From Planoprotostelium fungivorum (lineage: Eukaryota > Evosea > Variosea > Cavosteliida > Cavosteliaceae), in contig MDYQ01000014.1 in NCBI GenBank assembly GCA_003024175.1, forward strand, positions 142,998-206,997: a stretch of DNA of 64,000 nucleotides, given 5' to 3'. The first letter of the stretch is position 1; each line of letters begins with the position of its first letter. Below, in pieces: positions 44,601 to 56,275 of the stretch. Position numbers and translations under genes: made by a program. The notes under the pieces are model-generated. The model ran no database searches. It had not been told where the DNA came from and worked only from the letters and a program-made list of their open reading frames with translations.

Positions 44601-47600
44601 ATTCGATTTGTTGCGAGTGAATCGACTGTTGCTGACGGCGATGCTACCCTGGCGTGACGTCACTCTCCATCTACAACGTGCCAATATATATGACCCAATA
44701 TACACTCACGTTGATGCTGCTCGAGGACATACAGCCTCCGTTATTCGAAGCAGAGTTATCGTGACAATCTAAATCTTCCACCACCAATGTGTTGAATTGA
44801 GACACCCAAATGGCGGCACCATCTACGGTGACCGTGTTGTTGTAAAATCGAGACCCTGACTCGTCAGCGGACCCGTACGTATCGTACGCCTCACCTTGAA
44901 AGGCTACGTCAGCGCTGAGACTGTTGATGTACACCGCGGAACCGTAAGCTGCGGATGAGCCGTAGAAGGTGGAATTTTGAAAAGAAATATCCGATCCACC
45001 GGAAACGGCGAGATAAATGGAGCCACCCGTCGTCCCCACGCTGTTGTTGTACATCCTGCTGTTCATCACGACTGCCACGGTGTGAGATACCATTCAAATA
45101 CCGTACGTACCGAACGTATCGATCTGTCCGGAGATCTGCATACCGGCTCCACTACCGCTGGCCACGTGATCAGATACAGTCACGTTGTCCAGCGTGATGG
45201 AGTCGAGAATTCCGTTCGAAAAGAAACCGAGACCGTCAGACCCGACGTTATTCGAGATGACACAGTCGGTCAGTGTGAAATCAGACACCTGAGGACGGTC
45301 ATCCAGGTACAAGTGTGGATGGAGACCTCACCTGACCGGAATTGCTGATACCTGCACCGGTGGCGGCGGAATTGTGTGTGACGCGAACGTTCTGCATGGA
45401 AAAAGTATCCAGAGTGTTCGATTGTCCCAACAAGATGGCACCTTTCATCACAGTCACATCCTCTTGACGATGCATCGAATAGAGAGTCTGTCATCTGATG
45501 TCTCACCCCCGTTGAACGATCCACCGTTGTCGCTGATGTTTCCATTGGAGAGAATGATGTCTCCACTCGATGTGGCAACGTACATCGCACCTGCTCTCTT
45601 CAATCTTTCGCCTCTCTTTTCTCTTCACCTGCAGCGATGGGAGAGCTGTTGTTCCTCACGACGAACGAGTCCATTCGAAACGAATTGATGGTTTGAAAGT
45701 TCATGGCTCCACCCAGGGCACTGGCTGAATTGTTCACGATGATCGCGCCTGCACGGGTGAGAAGACACTCGACCGCTGTCTAAAGCTTCACCCTGTATCG
45801 CTACATCACAGAATCCGTATATGTTGAGGCAGCCTCCGAATTGGGCGGCGTTTCCAGTGCAAGACAAGTTCGTGATGTTCACAATCGTCTCTGCATTCTT
45901 CTCCTCGATGTAGATGGGAGATCCAGAGGCCTTTCCGTGATTATTTGTGAATTTCGCGTCGAAGATCGACACGGTAGCGTCCGTGATGTCGACACCTGAC
46001 GAGTTTTCAGTGAAATCTCCGCGAGTTTTCTCACCTGACGTGTAGCCCGACACCGCTTGGTTGTTAGAGAAGGTACCGTTAGAGATGTACAAGGTACCTC
46101 CGTTGACGAGGATTGGTGTGACCACCATTCGAGTGAAAGATACGTCAGTGAAGACGGAATCTGTGCTCTGGAGAGAGAAGATTTGATCGCCCTTCCCATT
46201 TTGGTCTGTTTAGATGATCAGGAGAGGAAGGAGAAAAAGAGGTCTCACTGTTGTCAAAGGTAGTCTGGTTGACTTGTACCTACTTGGGTGAGAGACGAGC
46301 GTTGTAGATGGACTCACCGTGGCGTTCACGCTGGACATGGTATTGAGAACACTCGAATTGAAATTCGATACGCTAGATCCCACCAGATAGAAGGTACCTT
46401 CATTCGGTGACAGAGAGAAGAGAGGACTGATTCTACACTTGGTGCCATCGAAATTACAATTGGAGAGGTTCAAGTGAGATGACGTGGCACCGAAGAAACA
46501 TCCGCTGTTGCCCGAGCCCTTTCAAATTTCATCACAATGAGAGAAGAGGGAGACTCACCGTGATCTGAATGAAGTTGACGTTGAAGGCCGTGATGTTCCC
46601 GATCGAACCCAATTGGATGGTACCGATCTACAACGCGTCACTCTTAGAGTCTAAATATAGACTCACGTTGGACAATGTCGAGTTGTAGATGATTAGATAA
46701 TTGGTGACGCTCTTGGCCGAGATGGCAGTGTTTCCGTTGCCGTAGAAATTAGTGTTGTAGACGCTCAAGCTGTTGGCCACGTTGACAACAGAGACACCAC
46801 CGAGTGAAAAGTTGAAATTAGAGATGACAATGTCCCCGTTAGAAGGTGCCGTGTAGACAAAGATACAATCTGACAGATGTGAGGGAGCAGAGAAGGCGAA
46901 GAGAGGCTCACTCGTCGATGTAGAAGGTAGAAGGCCGATGACAGAGTGACCGCTGTTGAGTTGGATGTTGGGACCTCTGGAGCAGGAGAGAGAGGGAGTG
47001 GAGAGGAAGATGTTGAGTGGGGGAGCCCGGAGTCCCAACAGCCTCAGACCTGTGAGATGTCATGAGATCCTCTTTGTCATCTCGTAAGATGGATGATGAT
47101 GGATGATGGATGATGGATGATGGATGATGGATGATGATGGATGATGATGACGGATGTGTGGCTCACTGAACAAGTTGAGGGTGGGAGGAAGTACCAGAGA
47201 GCTGCTGGCGTCTGGAACGTAGACATAGAAGGACAGATAAGTAGTGTTACCGGACATCACAGAGAGAACATATTGTCCAGAGGTGGTGTATGTGCAGGGA
47301 CAAGACAAGCTGACGATGTTTGTGTTGGAGATGGGAGTGGTGATGCAGGAAAAGTTGAAGCCGTTGACTGTGTCAACCAGACTGGAAGTGGACTGAGAGG
47401 GAGCATTTAGAGTCACGTTCAAGAGTTGATTCGTGTTGACTGTGACGATGCATCAGAGATGTGAATGAGATGTGTTCCATGTTCACCTGGGATGATCTGC
47501 CTGTTGATTCCGAAACACCGTGTGGCGAAATTAACAGTGACTCTTCCGCCTCCAGATATAGCCGGAGACGACAGCTGAGGTTGGAATGAGCTCTGTCCCG

Positions 47601-48096
47601 TCTGATTGCAAGTGATGGAGATGGTGATGGATGTCAGGATTCCGGATCCTTTCAAGTTTGCATTCCACTGTATTTGCCCTGAAGAAGAAGAAGAGAGATT
47701 AAGACCGGACTCTCGATACGTGATTCCATTGTAAATGACTGCTAATGTCGCTGATGGAGAGCCAGAATCGAGCTCGTCGTGCTGCCTCAGTGGTCTGCTT
47801 CATCTCAGTGAAATCGTCGTCTGAACTACTCACCCGCACGCAGCCCAATAGATGGACAGGGAGACTTGTGGTTTCACCTGGGAGAAGACATAATAATCAC
47901 CTCTGCCAGACGAGTGAGATCACTTCTCTAAAACATCATCGACTCACCCCGACTCTCCCAGTCCTGCAGCCCAATTGAGATCCAAGTAAGAGCTCCTGCT
48001 ATTATAAAACACACAAGGAGTAGGAGACTGAGCATGGACGAGTGTGATGGATATTAATAATACAAAGACAATCATCGATCGAATGAGCCCCATCAT
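41664..48096 (-). CDS. Receptor-type tyrosine kinase with beta-helix (PMP-like repeat) ectodomain
   Basis: The start at 48096 gives a signal peptide (MMGLIRSMIVFVLLISITLV). The ectodomain, more than 1000 residues, carries parallel beta-helix repeats of the form (F/Y)-x-x-N-x-A-x-x-x-G-G-(A/S)-x-Y, for example FTNNMAFEGGAVYI, YNNSVGTTGGSIYL and FYNNTVTVDGAAIW. One TM helix follows (AGIIAGCIVLVVVVVILVVL), then a complete kinase: IGHGNFGNVYKG, VALKSLK (catalytic Lys), HRDLSARNVLVD, SDFGMSREHSHYEAK, PIRWSAPESIQF and CWSYEPSDRPNF. HRD-LxARN with PIRWxAPE marks a tyrosine kinase. The C-terminus ends YTFADQC at TGA 41664-41666. More than 20 short introns are inferred. It would sense an extracellular ligand and phosphorylate tyrosines; an SH2 protein in this window could read such marks. 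Confidence 0.88.
42170..42262. repeat. 18-bp tandem repeat in a kinase-gene intron
   Basis: About four copies of the 18-bp unit TGATGACAAAGACGATGA, then GATGAT triplets, fill the end of an intron of the receptor kinase gene. The pattern is a simple-sequence expansion with no coding role expected. Confidence 0.8.
47080..47155. repeat. GATGGAT/GATGATG repeat in a kinase-gene intron
   Basis: A run of GATGATGGAT-type units lies in an intron of the receptor kinase gene. Similar GATG/CATC repeats recur in introns across the window. Confidence 0.7.
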
Positions 48097-48298
48097 ACAG
48101 ACCGTCTGCGGCACTGCGTGTCCCCGAAGAATGCAAACAGATTGCGCAAAACGTTGAAGTGCGTTAACGGTCACCTTAGGCGTATAGGTGACGCCGAAAG
48201 ACATGAACTATCCGCCCAGGGTAGCCGATTAAGAGAAAGAAGAGAAGTCACAAGATGGAAGGAATCGCATATCTATTACAACACATTAACCATCCAGT

Positions 48299-48878
48299 TT
48301 AGCAGCGGCTGTTGCATCCGGGGGCGTTGCCCTTTCTGGACAATTAAATTAGCTTCGATTCGATCTCTTGCACGATGAAGATGGAAGAGGATCGAGATGA
48401 TTAGACGTACCTTGTCAACGTTGCGACACAGTTGGGCCAGTTTCCGCTCATTGCAACATTGACGACACCCTTGGCATTGGGAGGGTGAGCTCCACAGTAG
48501 AAGGGGTTGTTGAGGGAGTAGGATCTGCAATTTCCCTGGTTGACGACCAATTGCATACCAGCGTTATCGGGATTAATGCATCCATTCTCCCATCCGTTCG
48601 ATCTGCAGTACATTCCGTTCTCTTGGATGCCCAATCCAAGGAATCCGACCTTAGAGCCGTCAACAGTGTAAGATTGTCCTGAAATCTGTTTAGAAGATGC
48701 ATCCCGATGCAGTACATGAGAACCGACCTCTGTTCACGAGGTGCTGAGCGTTGTCTGAGGTGAACAACTTGATGGTGGCGTAGTTACGACCAGCGCAGGG
48801 GGCCACATTGTTGACCACTCGGAGGTTCCAGCCGCTGACGAGCGTGATGGTGAGAGCGATCAGAAGGAATGTCCTCAT
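48299..48878 (-). CDS. Small secreted cysteine-containing protein
   Basis: The start at 48878 gives a signal peptide (MRTFLLIALTITLVSG). The mature protein has about eight Cys and Trp/Asn-rich strands: VVNNVAPCAGRNYATIKL, GIQENGMYCRSNGWENGC, VVNQGNCRSYSLNNPFYCGA and GNWPNCVATLTR. The last exon encodes KGNAPGCNSRC and ends at TAA 48299-48301. Predicted length is about 140 residues after splicing two short introns. It is likely a disulfide-rich extracellular protein of unknown function. It is the upstream neighbour, on the same strand, of the receptor kinase. Confidence 0.75.
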
Positions 48879-49296
48879 GCTGCCTCTCTGTGTCTGGTGG
48901 GGGAAAGAATGAACTCTTGCTGCTCAAAGGACGGGTGTCACCCGTTTGACGAAGAAAATTCGGACCTTTAAAGTCTTGGCGTGTCTGTCAACAGTCAAAC
49001 CAATTTAGTGAGCACATTGCCCCTGCATCGGTGCCATCGCACGGTCCAGTGGTGCTCACCGCACGCATCGCGATCTGTATCATTGATTCAATTGCAGTTC
49101 ATCAGGACAGGTGAGGTGCTGACACAGCAGTACTATCTCTACTTCTGATGTTGAACAGGGATCTGGAAACGAGAAACAGAAGCTGAGGTGTTCTCGCACT
49201 TGTACACTCTGTGTGCGAAAATCGGATCACGAGACATATTGTAGTCCGATTGTGACAGCCAGGCCGCATTTCTGGTCCATCACATCATCCATCAAG
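48879..49296. other. Divergent intergenic region
   Basis: It separates the secreted-protein start (minus) from the oxidoreductase start (plus). No conserved coding sequence or RNA gene is visible. Confidence 0.35.
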
Positions 49297-50955
49297 ATGA
49301 AGGGGACGTCCTTTTGGTTGTCACCTACCACAGGATATGTACCATTGTCTTCTGACAACATCATACATTCCAAGTATGTGATTGTAGGTCTGCATTCACT
49401 CTTGCAATCACACGCCTCATGTTGATTCAGGAGGTGGTATCAGCGGTGTCAGCTGTGCTTACTGGTTCAAAAAGCTTGGCATCGAAGATGATGTCCTTCT
49501 ATTAGAACGACACCACACTCTCAGCAGAGGTATACCCTTTCATCTCCTCCGTCAACCTCTAGGTTTGACTGCATCAGGGGCGACTGGAAGGAATGGAGGT
49601 CATCTTTGGGCTCGCACCTTCGTCCCAACACCCGCACAGATGCAAAACTATGGATTCGAACAGATGAAGCGTGTCTTCGATCTAGAAGTGAAGAACGTTC
49701 AGATGATCAAAGACCTCATACGAGAATGTCTCGACGATCCCCGTTACAGAGAGGCGGCAGAAGCAGTACAGTTCTACGAGACGGGTGGCTTAGATCTGGT
49801 TCATACCGAAGAGGAGAACGCCAAGGTATAACATCGCATCATTGTTAATCATCCAGATGAAACGAGATCATCTAAAGTTCTCAGTTGCGAGAGACGATTG
49901 ACGAATTAGACCAATTGGGTCTCGGTCGTGATTATCATCACGAACATTGGAACGAGAACAAGTGTCAGGAAGCCATCGGCTGCTCTTTCAGTGGAGGTCA
50001 ATATTCCAAAGAGGCCAGTCAGTTGTGGCCGCGAAGATTAGTCGAACTCATGGCCGAGGTGGTGCATGATCGAGGTGTGAGGTGAGCGAGACACAGCCAT
50101 TGATAGACGTAAACCAACTTCTTCACAGGTTCCTGATGAACGCAACGGTGAAGTCGGCCGAGAGTCGCGGAGATTTCATCGATATCTCTGTCAACGAGAA
50201 CGTCACGATCAGAGCTGAGAAGGTCATCGGGATCATGTGATGTCCATCAGCTGAATGGATACAGATCATATGGGCCACGAACGCATATTCTCAAGACGTC
50301 TTACCTCAAGTGAAAGACATCATCGTTCCCGTTCGCGGTCAGGTGCGTGTCACCCAACATCATCACGATCGCATCACCATCACATCACCATCACGTCATC
50401 ACACCTCCTTCAGGTGCTCGTGACATCACCCGTACACCACGTGAGGCTCCCCAGTTGTGCACGATACGATGCAGAGTATCTCATCCACAGACGATCGGAC
50501 GGAAGGATCATCGTCGGTGGCATGCGTCGCGCCAGTCCAACCGGAGAGGTTGGTATCACGGACGATTCTTCCATTCAACCACAGGTGCTTCACATCATCA
50601 TCAACACCATCAACATCATCGACATCATCTGAAGGGACGGACAGGTGTCGGAAGCGTTGAGAAGGTATCTGAGAGAATCTTTTCCTTCTCTGGATGAGGA
50701 AGGAGGTTACGTCATCGAACAGGTGATGGACTCAAATCATCCGCACCCATTCGACTGATGTGGAGACAGGAGTGGACGGGTATAATGGGGTTCACCTCTG
50801 ATTACATGCCACTGGTGGGCACCCTGTCTGGAACCGATGGAAAGCAGATGATTACGGCCGGCTTCACTGGACATGGCATGCCGAGAGGTGATGGAGTGTC
50901 TTTGGACTTTGAAGATCTCACACATGATCAGCTTTCTGTTGTGCGGAGATGGTAG
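49297..50955 (+). CDS. FAD-dependent amino-acid-oxidase-type (DadA/DAO family) oxidoreductase
   Basis: From ATG 49297 the frame gives SKYVIVGGGISGVSCAYWF (Rossmann FAD motif G-x-G-x-x-G) and VLLLERHHTLSRG (acidic end of strand 2). Then come ASGATGRNGGHLWAR (typical of this family), IWATNAYSQDVLPQVKDIIV and PVRGQVLVTSP. Late motifs are GRIIVGGMRR, EWTGIMGFTSDYMPLVG and AGFTGHGMPR (FAD-binding C-terminal loop). The family oxidises C-N bonds of amino acids or amines such as sarcosine, glycine or D-amino acids. The exact substrate is open. Eight or so short introns are inferred. No peroxisomal SKL-type ending is present; it ends VVRRW. It is probably cytosolic. Confidence 0.88.
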
Positions 50956-51533
50956 TCAAGATGGCTGCGGGATTGTGTGAAGATGGAGATGAGATCATTC
51001 CCTTTCTACCAAGTAGATTCGGGATATAAAGAAGACAAGTGATATCGTGTTGGTTCTCTGTTGATTCTAAACATGAGACGAAACTGTGCTCCAGCATATG
51101 GGCCATCCAACATCCAATGCGTATCACTCGTGATGACATCGAAGCTTCGGTAGCTCTATGTGGTCCACATCGTATCTCTCGTTACCAGTGTCTTGTGTCT
51201 CGAGCGTTGGAAGCTGAAGATAATAAGGTCACAAAAGGGGTCCACAGAAACACAGAGTCGAAAGAGAACCGCGGCCATCCCAACCATGGTTCAGACGATG
51301 ATGAGCGCGGAGAATGAGTACAAGAGTTCCAGGAAAGGGAGATAGAGGCAGGTGACCCACACTGTGTGCGGATGTTTTTGATAGGTTTCCACCCTCGCTC
51401 AGGAAACTTCGTGGAAAAGTAGACGGAGGTGAGGCACGAAGGCGTGACCTCCACAGAGGGTGTCACAAATTGAAAGAGAGGAAGAAGATAAGAGAATCAA
51501 ACAGCCACACTCTTATCTGTAGATAGACGATAC
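50956..51533 (+). other. Intergenic region upstream of the bHLH gene
   Basis: It lies between two plus-strand genes. The scattered short open frames have no conserved pattern. No tRNA or repeat is recognised. Confidence 0.35.
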
Positions 51534-52466
51534 ATGCTGGGGGAGAACACGATGCACATGCAACACAATCTCATCGATTCAGAAGACAACGACGACTATC
51601 AGGACTACTCTGATGTGGAAGGCTCGGGGAATGGAAGGAAGAAGAAGTGAGAGGGACTCATCATCTTATCACACTGACGTCAGAGCTTTAGACAAAAGAC
51701 GACTGTGCCTACTGAAGAGGCACGAAAGAACAACCACAAATTGATAGAACAACGGCGGCGACAGAAGATTAACGACAAGATTGAAGAGCTGAGAGAACTT
51801 CTCGCTCCACAGAATGCAGACGGTTTTCCAAACAAGTCTTCTATCTTAGAGTCAACCATCGATTCAATCAAAACGCTGCGCAGTTCATACAATAAGCTGG
51901 CTAATCAACAGAAACATCTGCAGGAGGAACAATTACAATTAGAGAAGGAGCTAGGTGATTCTCGTTCACATGTTTCTCTGATACTCTGAGATTTCAGACG
52001 ATTGAATCATATCCCAGGCGTCTTTGGTATCAAGACACAAGCACCCGAACCACCGAACATGGACAAGATGACACAGAATGCATTCGCACAAGTCATCCAC
52101 GCTCCACAGATCCCTCCATCTGATCTAGCAGACACCCCTTTCTCTGACATCGCCAACCCAACAGGTGTCACTCCATCTCCAAACACCTCCATCTGATTCT
52201 CTACAGGACTGCCATCGACATACATCAGACGATCACAAAACCAATTCCCACTCTACATGAATCCAGAAGACGAGAACTACCAGACGATATCGCCCACGCT
52301 GAGGAACTCAAACAACCCAGACAAGGCTGGCCAAGAGTCAGACAAGGAGCTGCTGGCCAACATCATGAAGAATCACAACAACATCTCTGCATCGCAGCTG
52401 GCCAGTCTGTTTGGACAGCAACGAAAGACGCCGTTCGAAGAGATGAGCGGTGGCAGCAAGGGATGA
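51534..52466 (+). CDS. bHLH transcription factor
   Basis: The start at 51534 (MLGENTMHMQHNLIDSEDND) opens an acidic N-terminus. The basic region KNNHKLIEQRRRQKINDKIE carries the His-Glu-Arg residues that contact E-boxes (CANNTG). A loop and second helix follow (NKSSILESTIDSIKTLRSSY), then a Gln/Glu-rich coiled segment (NQQKHLQEEQLQLEKEL) that extends the dimer. The C-terminal half is Pro/Asn-rich and ends EEMSGGSKG. The last exons are joined at the intron that follows ANPTG. It should be a nuclear dimeric regulator of the Myc/Max/USF type; targets are unknown. Confidence 0.88.
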
Positions 52467-52599
52467 CGATCACATGAACTTGTGTGATTAGAAGATCAGA
52501 TCGCGATGACGCGTATGGGGACGTCTGTGAAATAAAACGTGCATTGTAAAGACATTTATCTTCACATCAGGAGATGAGATGACGAAAACAACTTGTTTA

Positions 52600-54549
52600 T
52601 CATTCATCTCTTTGATATTGGTCACCGATAGTGAGCAGGTGATGGTGGATCTCTCGAAAGTCTTCATCGGTCTCATCATCTGTGAGAAACGGTACCTTGT
52701 CCACCGATTTGAACCTCTTTGCAATGTCTTCCACCCACTCGTGAATCTGTCGCCCGCGTCACCTCCATGCATCATCATGTGATGTCCTTCACCTCGTTCG
52801 AGTTCTTCACGTGAGTGAGACAAGACATCTCAGAGTACGTGGGCAGACGGCTCTGGAGTTGACTCGCAGAGGGGATCTCTGTTCTGATGAGTGGAGAGTG
52901 ATGAGTGAAGGGAAGGGGGATGCTCAATGGAGAGTCTAACGCCAATCTGTTCATTTCATCAGATGAAAGAGAGGACGAACATTCAAATGAAGAAAGAGAG
53001 GAAAGAGTGAAATCATAAAAATGAGAGGAAGACAAAGGAACAAAGAAGAGGGAGAAGAGAAGAAGAAAGAAGAGAAGAGCTCACGTAGTTCTCTGTACGT
53101 TCGATTGTCTGGAGAGCACAGAATAGAGGAGGGCCTGCTCTTCCTGTCTGAATCCCACGCCCATCACACACTCCGAGAAGGTATCCCCCTCACCCTCTCC
53201 CTGCCCCGCTCAGTCTCGTTCACCCACATCGACGCAATTCCCACCTCAAACAGCAGGGATCTCGTCTGCAGTGTCACTTGCCTCGTCTTCTCTTCCCTCT
53301 TCAATCTCTCCACGTCAAACGGAAGTGAGAGAGAGACTGTGCACAAGTTTGCATTCTCAGACACTCTCAGTTGAGAGCTCATCGTGTTCATTCTCGTCCT
53401 GTTGGGTCCACACAACCTGCAGGTGTCAGCGTTGGATAGATTCGAATGAAACCTGGTGGGGAGGAAGGAGTTGTAGATGGATGCGGCAAAGAAGAGGGAG
53501 GTCTGGAATGGGTTGAGTTGGTCAAAGGAGAAGGTGTCACGGAATTGCGAGCAGCTGTGGCTGCGGAGCGGGATATAGATGGAGCTCTGAGAGGAGAGGT
53601 TGTAGAGAGACAGACCCGTGTTGATCAGGTTGCACTCTTCCCACTTCTGTCGGAACGCATGAGGTTCACGTGATGGACGATGTGATGACACACCGATGAT
53701 GCAGCGGGGCCATTCTGAACGCCTTGATAAGAGTCGATGCTGTAAGTGACGACGGGTGCAGACACTTCTTCTCTCAATATCTCGAGAAATTCGGAGGCGA
53801 CCGCTGTAGATGGTGAATAAAATGAAATAAAATGAGAGGACACCTGCGAAGGAGTTGTCACTCTGTGTGATGAGCTGTACCGCTTGAATCTTGTCACATT
53901 CTTCGGCGAGATATCGAAAGTTATCCACAAACTCTTCTCCCTGTCTTCGCATCAGATGCACATCGTGTAGGTGACCATCATCACCTTATCTCCCTTCAAC
54001 AGACCGTGCCCACATTTGTAAGCGATGAAATCTTCCGGGGAACCAGCCGAGTAGTCTTTCAGTTCGTTGATTGTCCTGATGTCATCAGATCTCTCGTCAT
54101 CAAAAGTGTAAGCAAAACCTGCCGTGCAGAGGCATGATAGATAGAGCTTGGAGGAATGGATCAGAGTTGGGATCGAGATCAGACTCCGTCTGGATGGTCT
54201 GTGTCATACCACCCCAAGTCGGTGCCCTCTCGTTCGATGATTGTCCAGATGATATCCCCACTCGATTACTTTTCCTTTGTAAGCCTCCTGTTCATGTGTG
54301 AATCGGTCGATCTCTTTCACACAATCACCTTTCAGATCGAAGAGGAGGAGCCTTGGGGATTTCGATTCGTCTACAGGAGAAGAGCGAAAGAGGACGTTGG
54401 CATCGATGTCCGTCTGTTTCAGATCCTGATATCAGGTTAGACGTCATCAATGATTCGCTTCGCACTCTGATTGCGGCATTATACAGATGTACTGCAGTGA
54501 TATTGGATGTCCGACCGAAAGAAAGGGTGATGATCTCGCCGCTTGACAT
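52600..54549 (-). CDS. Misato/DML1 (tubulin-like) protein
   Basis: The start at 54549 gives GEIITLSFGRTSNITAVHLY, the Misato N-terminus, where tubulin-like proteins normally read IITLQLG-x-x-x-N. Then come RDLKQTDIDANVLFR, SPRLLLFDLKGGLQRKS, APTWGGMTQTIQTE, SPEDFIAYKCGHGL and GEEFVDNFRYLAEECDKIQA. The tubulin-like segment follows (FLEILREEVSAPVVTYSIDS, FDQLNPFQTSLFFAASIYNS). The C-terminus IHEWVEDIAKRFKSV ends at TGA 52600-52602. Misato/DML1 acts in mitochondrial distribution and possibly in assembling tubulin or actin folding complexes. One intron near 53816 carries the recurrent AATAAAATGAAATAAAAT block. About seven introns are inferred. Confidence 0.88.
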
Positions 54550-54931
54550 GATGATCTTTGTTGCTGATCCAGTGATGTGGTTCCTTGTAGAACCTTCACA
54601 CTTTGCCGCTTCGCCAAATTTACAGCAGATTGGGTGTCAGTGCTAGAAGAAAGCGACCACTAGCCTCTCCATCTTCTTTCTCTCATGCTTTGCACTGCTT
54701 CGCATGGATTTCACCTTCTTCATAGAATGTGTCCCGCACCTGCAATGATGACGATGATCCAGTGAGCTATTCTCTACAACAAAAGCATGAGGAGCGCTGA
54801 CTCTGTAAACTGCACAAAGGCATGCAACGAAAAAGCAGAACATTTGTCCCAGACATAGCGACAGAGAAAAGTGTCTGAAGAGTTCGAAGAAGATTCGATG
54901 TGCTTGTGACGAACAGAAACAGAGAGACAAC
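54550..54931. other. Divergent intergenic region
   Basis: It separates the Misato start (minus) from a secreted-protein start (plus). No conserved coding sequence or distinct promoter element is visible. Confidence 0.35.
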
Positions 54932-55468
54932 ATGCTGCGCACCCTGGTCTTCCTCTCCATCGTTCTGGCCGCCCTGTCTGCCACACGTTATTACTACGAT
55001 AATCCTGTCTGTGTGGATAACGATCCCAACATCGTCTATATCGATAAGGCCGGAGTCTGCAATTCGAACAGCAGAACCAACACATCCAGCATCGCCACAT
55101 GTGATTACGGCTTCTTCCGTCTTCGTGAATACAAAGGCGACTCCTGCCAAGGAACTGGCTCCACCGTGATGTGGCAATGTGAGTCTCTCGCATCCTCCTT
55201 ATTATCGCACGCTCACTCATCCAACACAGGCGAGGGAAGAGAGGGCAAGATTCACACGAGAAGTAAATGTGGTGATTTCCCCCACATTGACCCCAAGGTG
55301 AACATCGTCAAGGCCTACTTTGGAACCGAGAACTGTGAAGGCTCTCCCACCTCTTGGATCATCTACAAGAAGCAGGAAGGAGCCCCCCCTGATGCTTGCG
55401 TCGGAGAGTCCAAGTGCAACAACGAAGAGAAGACTTCCTTCGTGTACATCTGCCCCAAGAGAACTTGA
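54932..55468 (+). CDS. Small secreted cysteine-rich protein
   Basis: The start at 54932 gives a signal peptide (MLRTLVFLSIVLAALSA). The mature part has about ten Cys in regular spacing (NPVCVDNDPN, GVCNSNS, IATCDYGFFRLR, SKCGDFPHID, ENCEGSPTSW, DACVGESKCNN, VYICPKRT). A 51-nt intron (about 55181-55231) is a multiple of three, so the unspliced frame is also open. No membrane anchor is visible. The protein is probably secreted and disulfide-stabilised; the family is unrecognised. Confidence 0.75.
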   Translation: MLRTLVFLSIVLAALSATRYYYDNPVCVDNDPNIVYIDKAGVCNSNSRTNTSSIATCDYGFFRLREYKGDSCQGTGSTVMWQCESLASSLLSHAHSSNTGEGREGKIHTRSKCGDFPHIDPKVNIVKAYFGTENCEGSPTSWIIYKKQEGAPPDACVGESKCNNEEKTSFVYICPKRT

Positions 55469-55650
55469 GCAGATTGGAATCCACATACATAAAATGAATC
55501 CCCCATCTCGATTCAATTGGGCGATCATCTTACACCTACGTTGTCCTTCTCAAGATCACAAGCCTCATTGTTGGTTCGCATCATCACAGTGAGGTCAACA
55601 AATAAAGCCGGAAAAAGAAATAACACACATCAGATCTCATCGAACATCAC

Positions 55651-56163
55651 ATGGCGAACACGACAATAATTGCCCCTCGAGGAGCGTCACACACGGCACT
55701 CCAGAGTACATACCTTAAGAAATTGGAAGAGACAACGACTGCTCTGTTGAACAATTACACATCCATCTTTCAAGCGGGAAGGGTATGAGAGGGAGGGAAA
55801 GGCAGAACTGATAGACACCAGATCTATACGGAACAGTCAGAACAGATCGGTAATTCGAAAGGCAACTTGCATTTAGACACCATCGCCAACAATCTTCTCT
55901 ACAACAGCGAATCCTTGTTGAAGATGATCAACGAGCTAAAACATTCTATACTCGTCAGTGATTTCGAAACCATCAACGATGGAATCGACACACAGATCAA
56001 ACAGTATGAGACTTTCTCACAACAAGTGGAACCAGTCGTGAGTCGTCTTCATTTCTCCATCTCTTTCTCATCCACTCATCGAATCATCATCCAGATCGAA
56101 AAGTTGAACGCCGAGATCTCTTTCGCACTCCACGAGCTCGAAGAAGAGAGCCAACGAACGTAA
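55651..56163 (+). CDS. MED22: Mediator complex subunit 22
   Basis: Exons 55651-55782, 55822-56037 and 56095-56163, all joined in phase 0, encode 138 residues, close to the usual MED22 length of about 140. Recognisable segments are STYLKKLEETTTALLNNYTS, SKGNLHLDTIANNLLYNSES, LLKMINELKHSILVSDFETI and FALHELEEESQRT. They match the MED22 order (S-Y-x-K-R-L, ESLLKLVSDLKQFLILNDF, ELEEE). MED22 is a head-module subunit linking activators to RNA polymerase II. The gene is compact and complete. It converges with the RasGEF gene, with 112 bp between the stops. Confidence 0.92.
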
Positions 56164-56275
56164 CTCGTGTGGGCTCTCATCATCATGATGCAAAAGACAG
56201 AGTATAAACAGTGAAGATCTTTAGTGACGAACAAAGGAGGCTTGTGGCGTGATATAAACATAAACTGAGCTCCTT

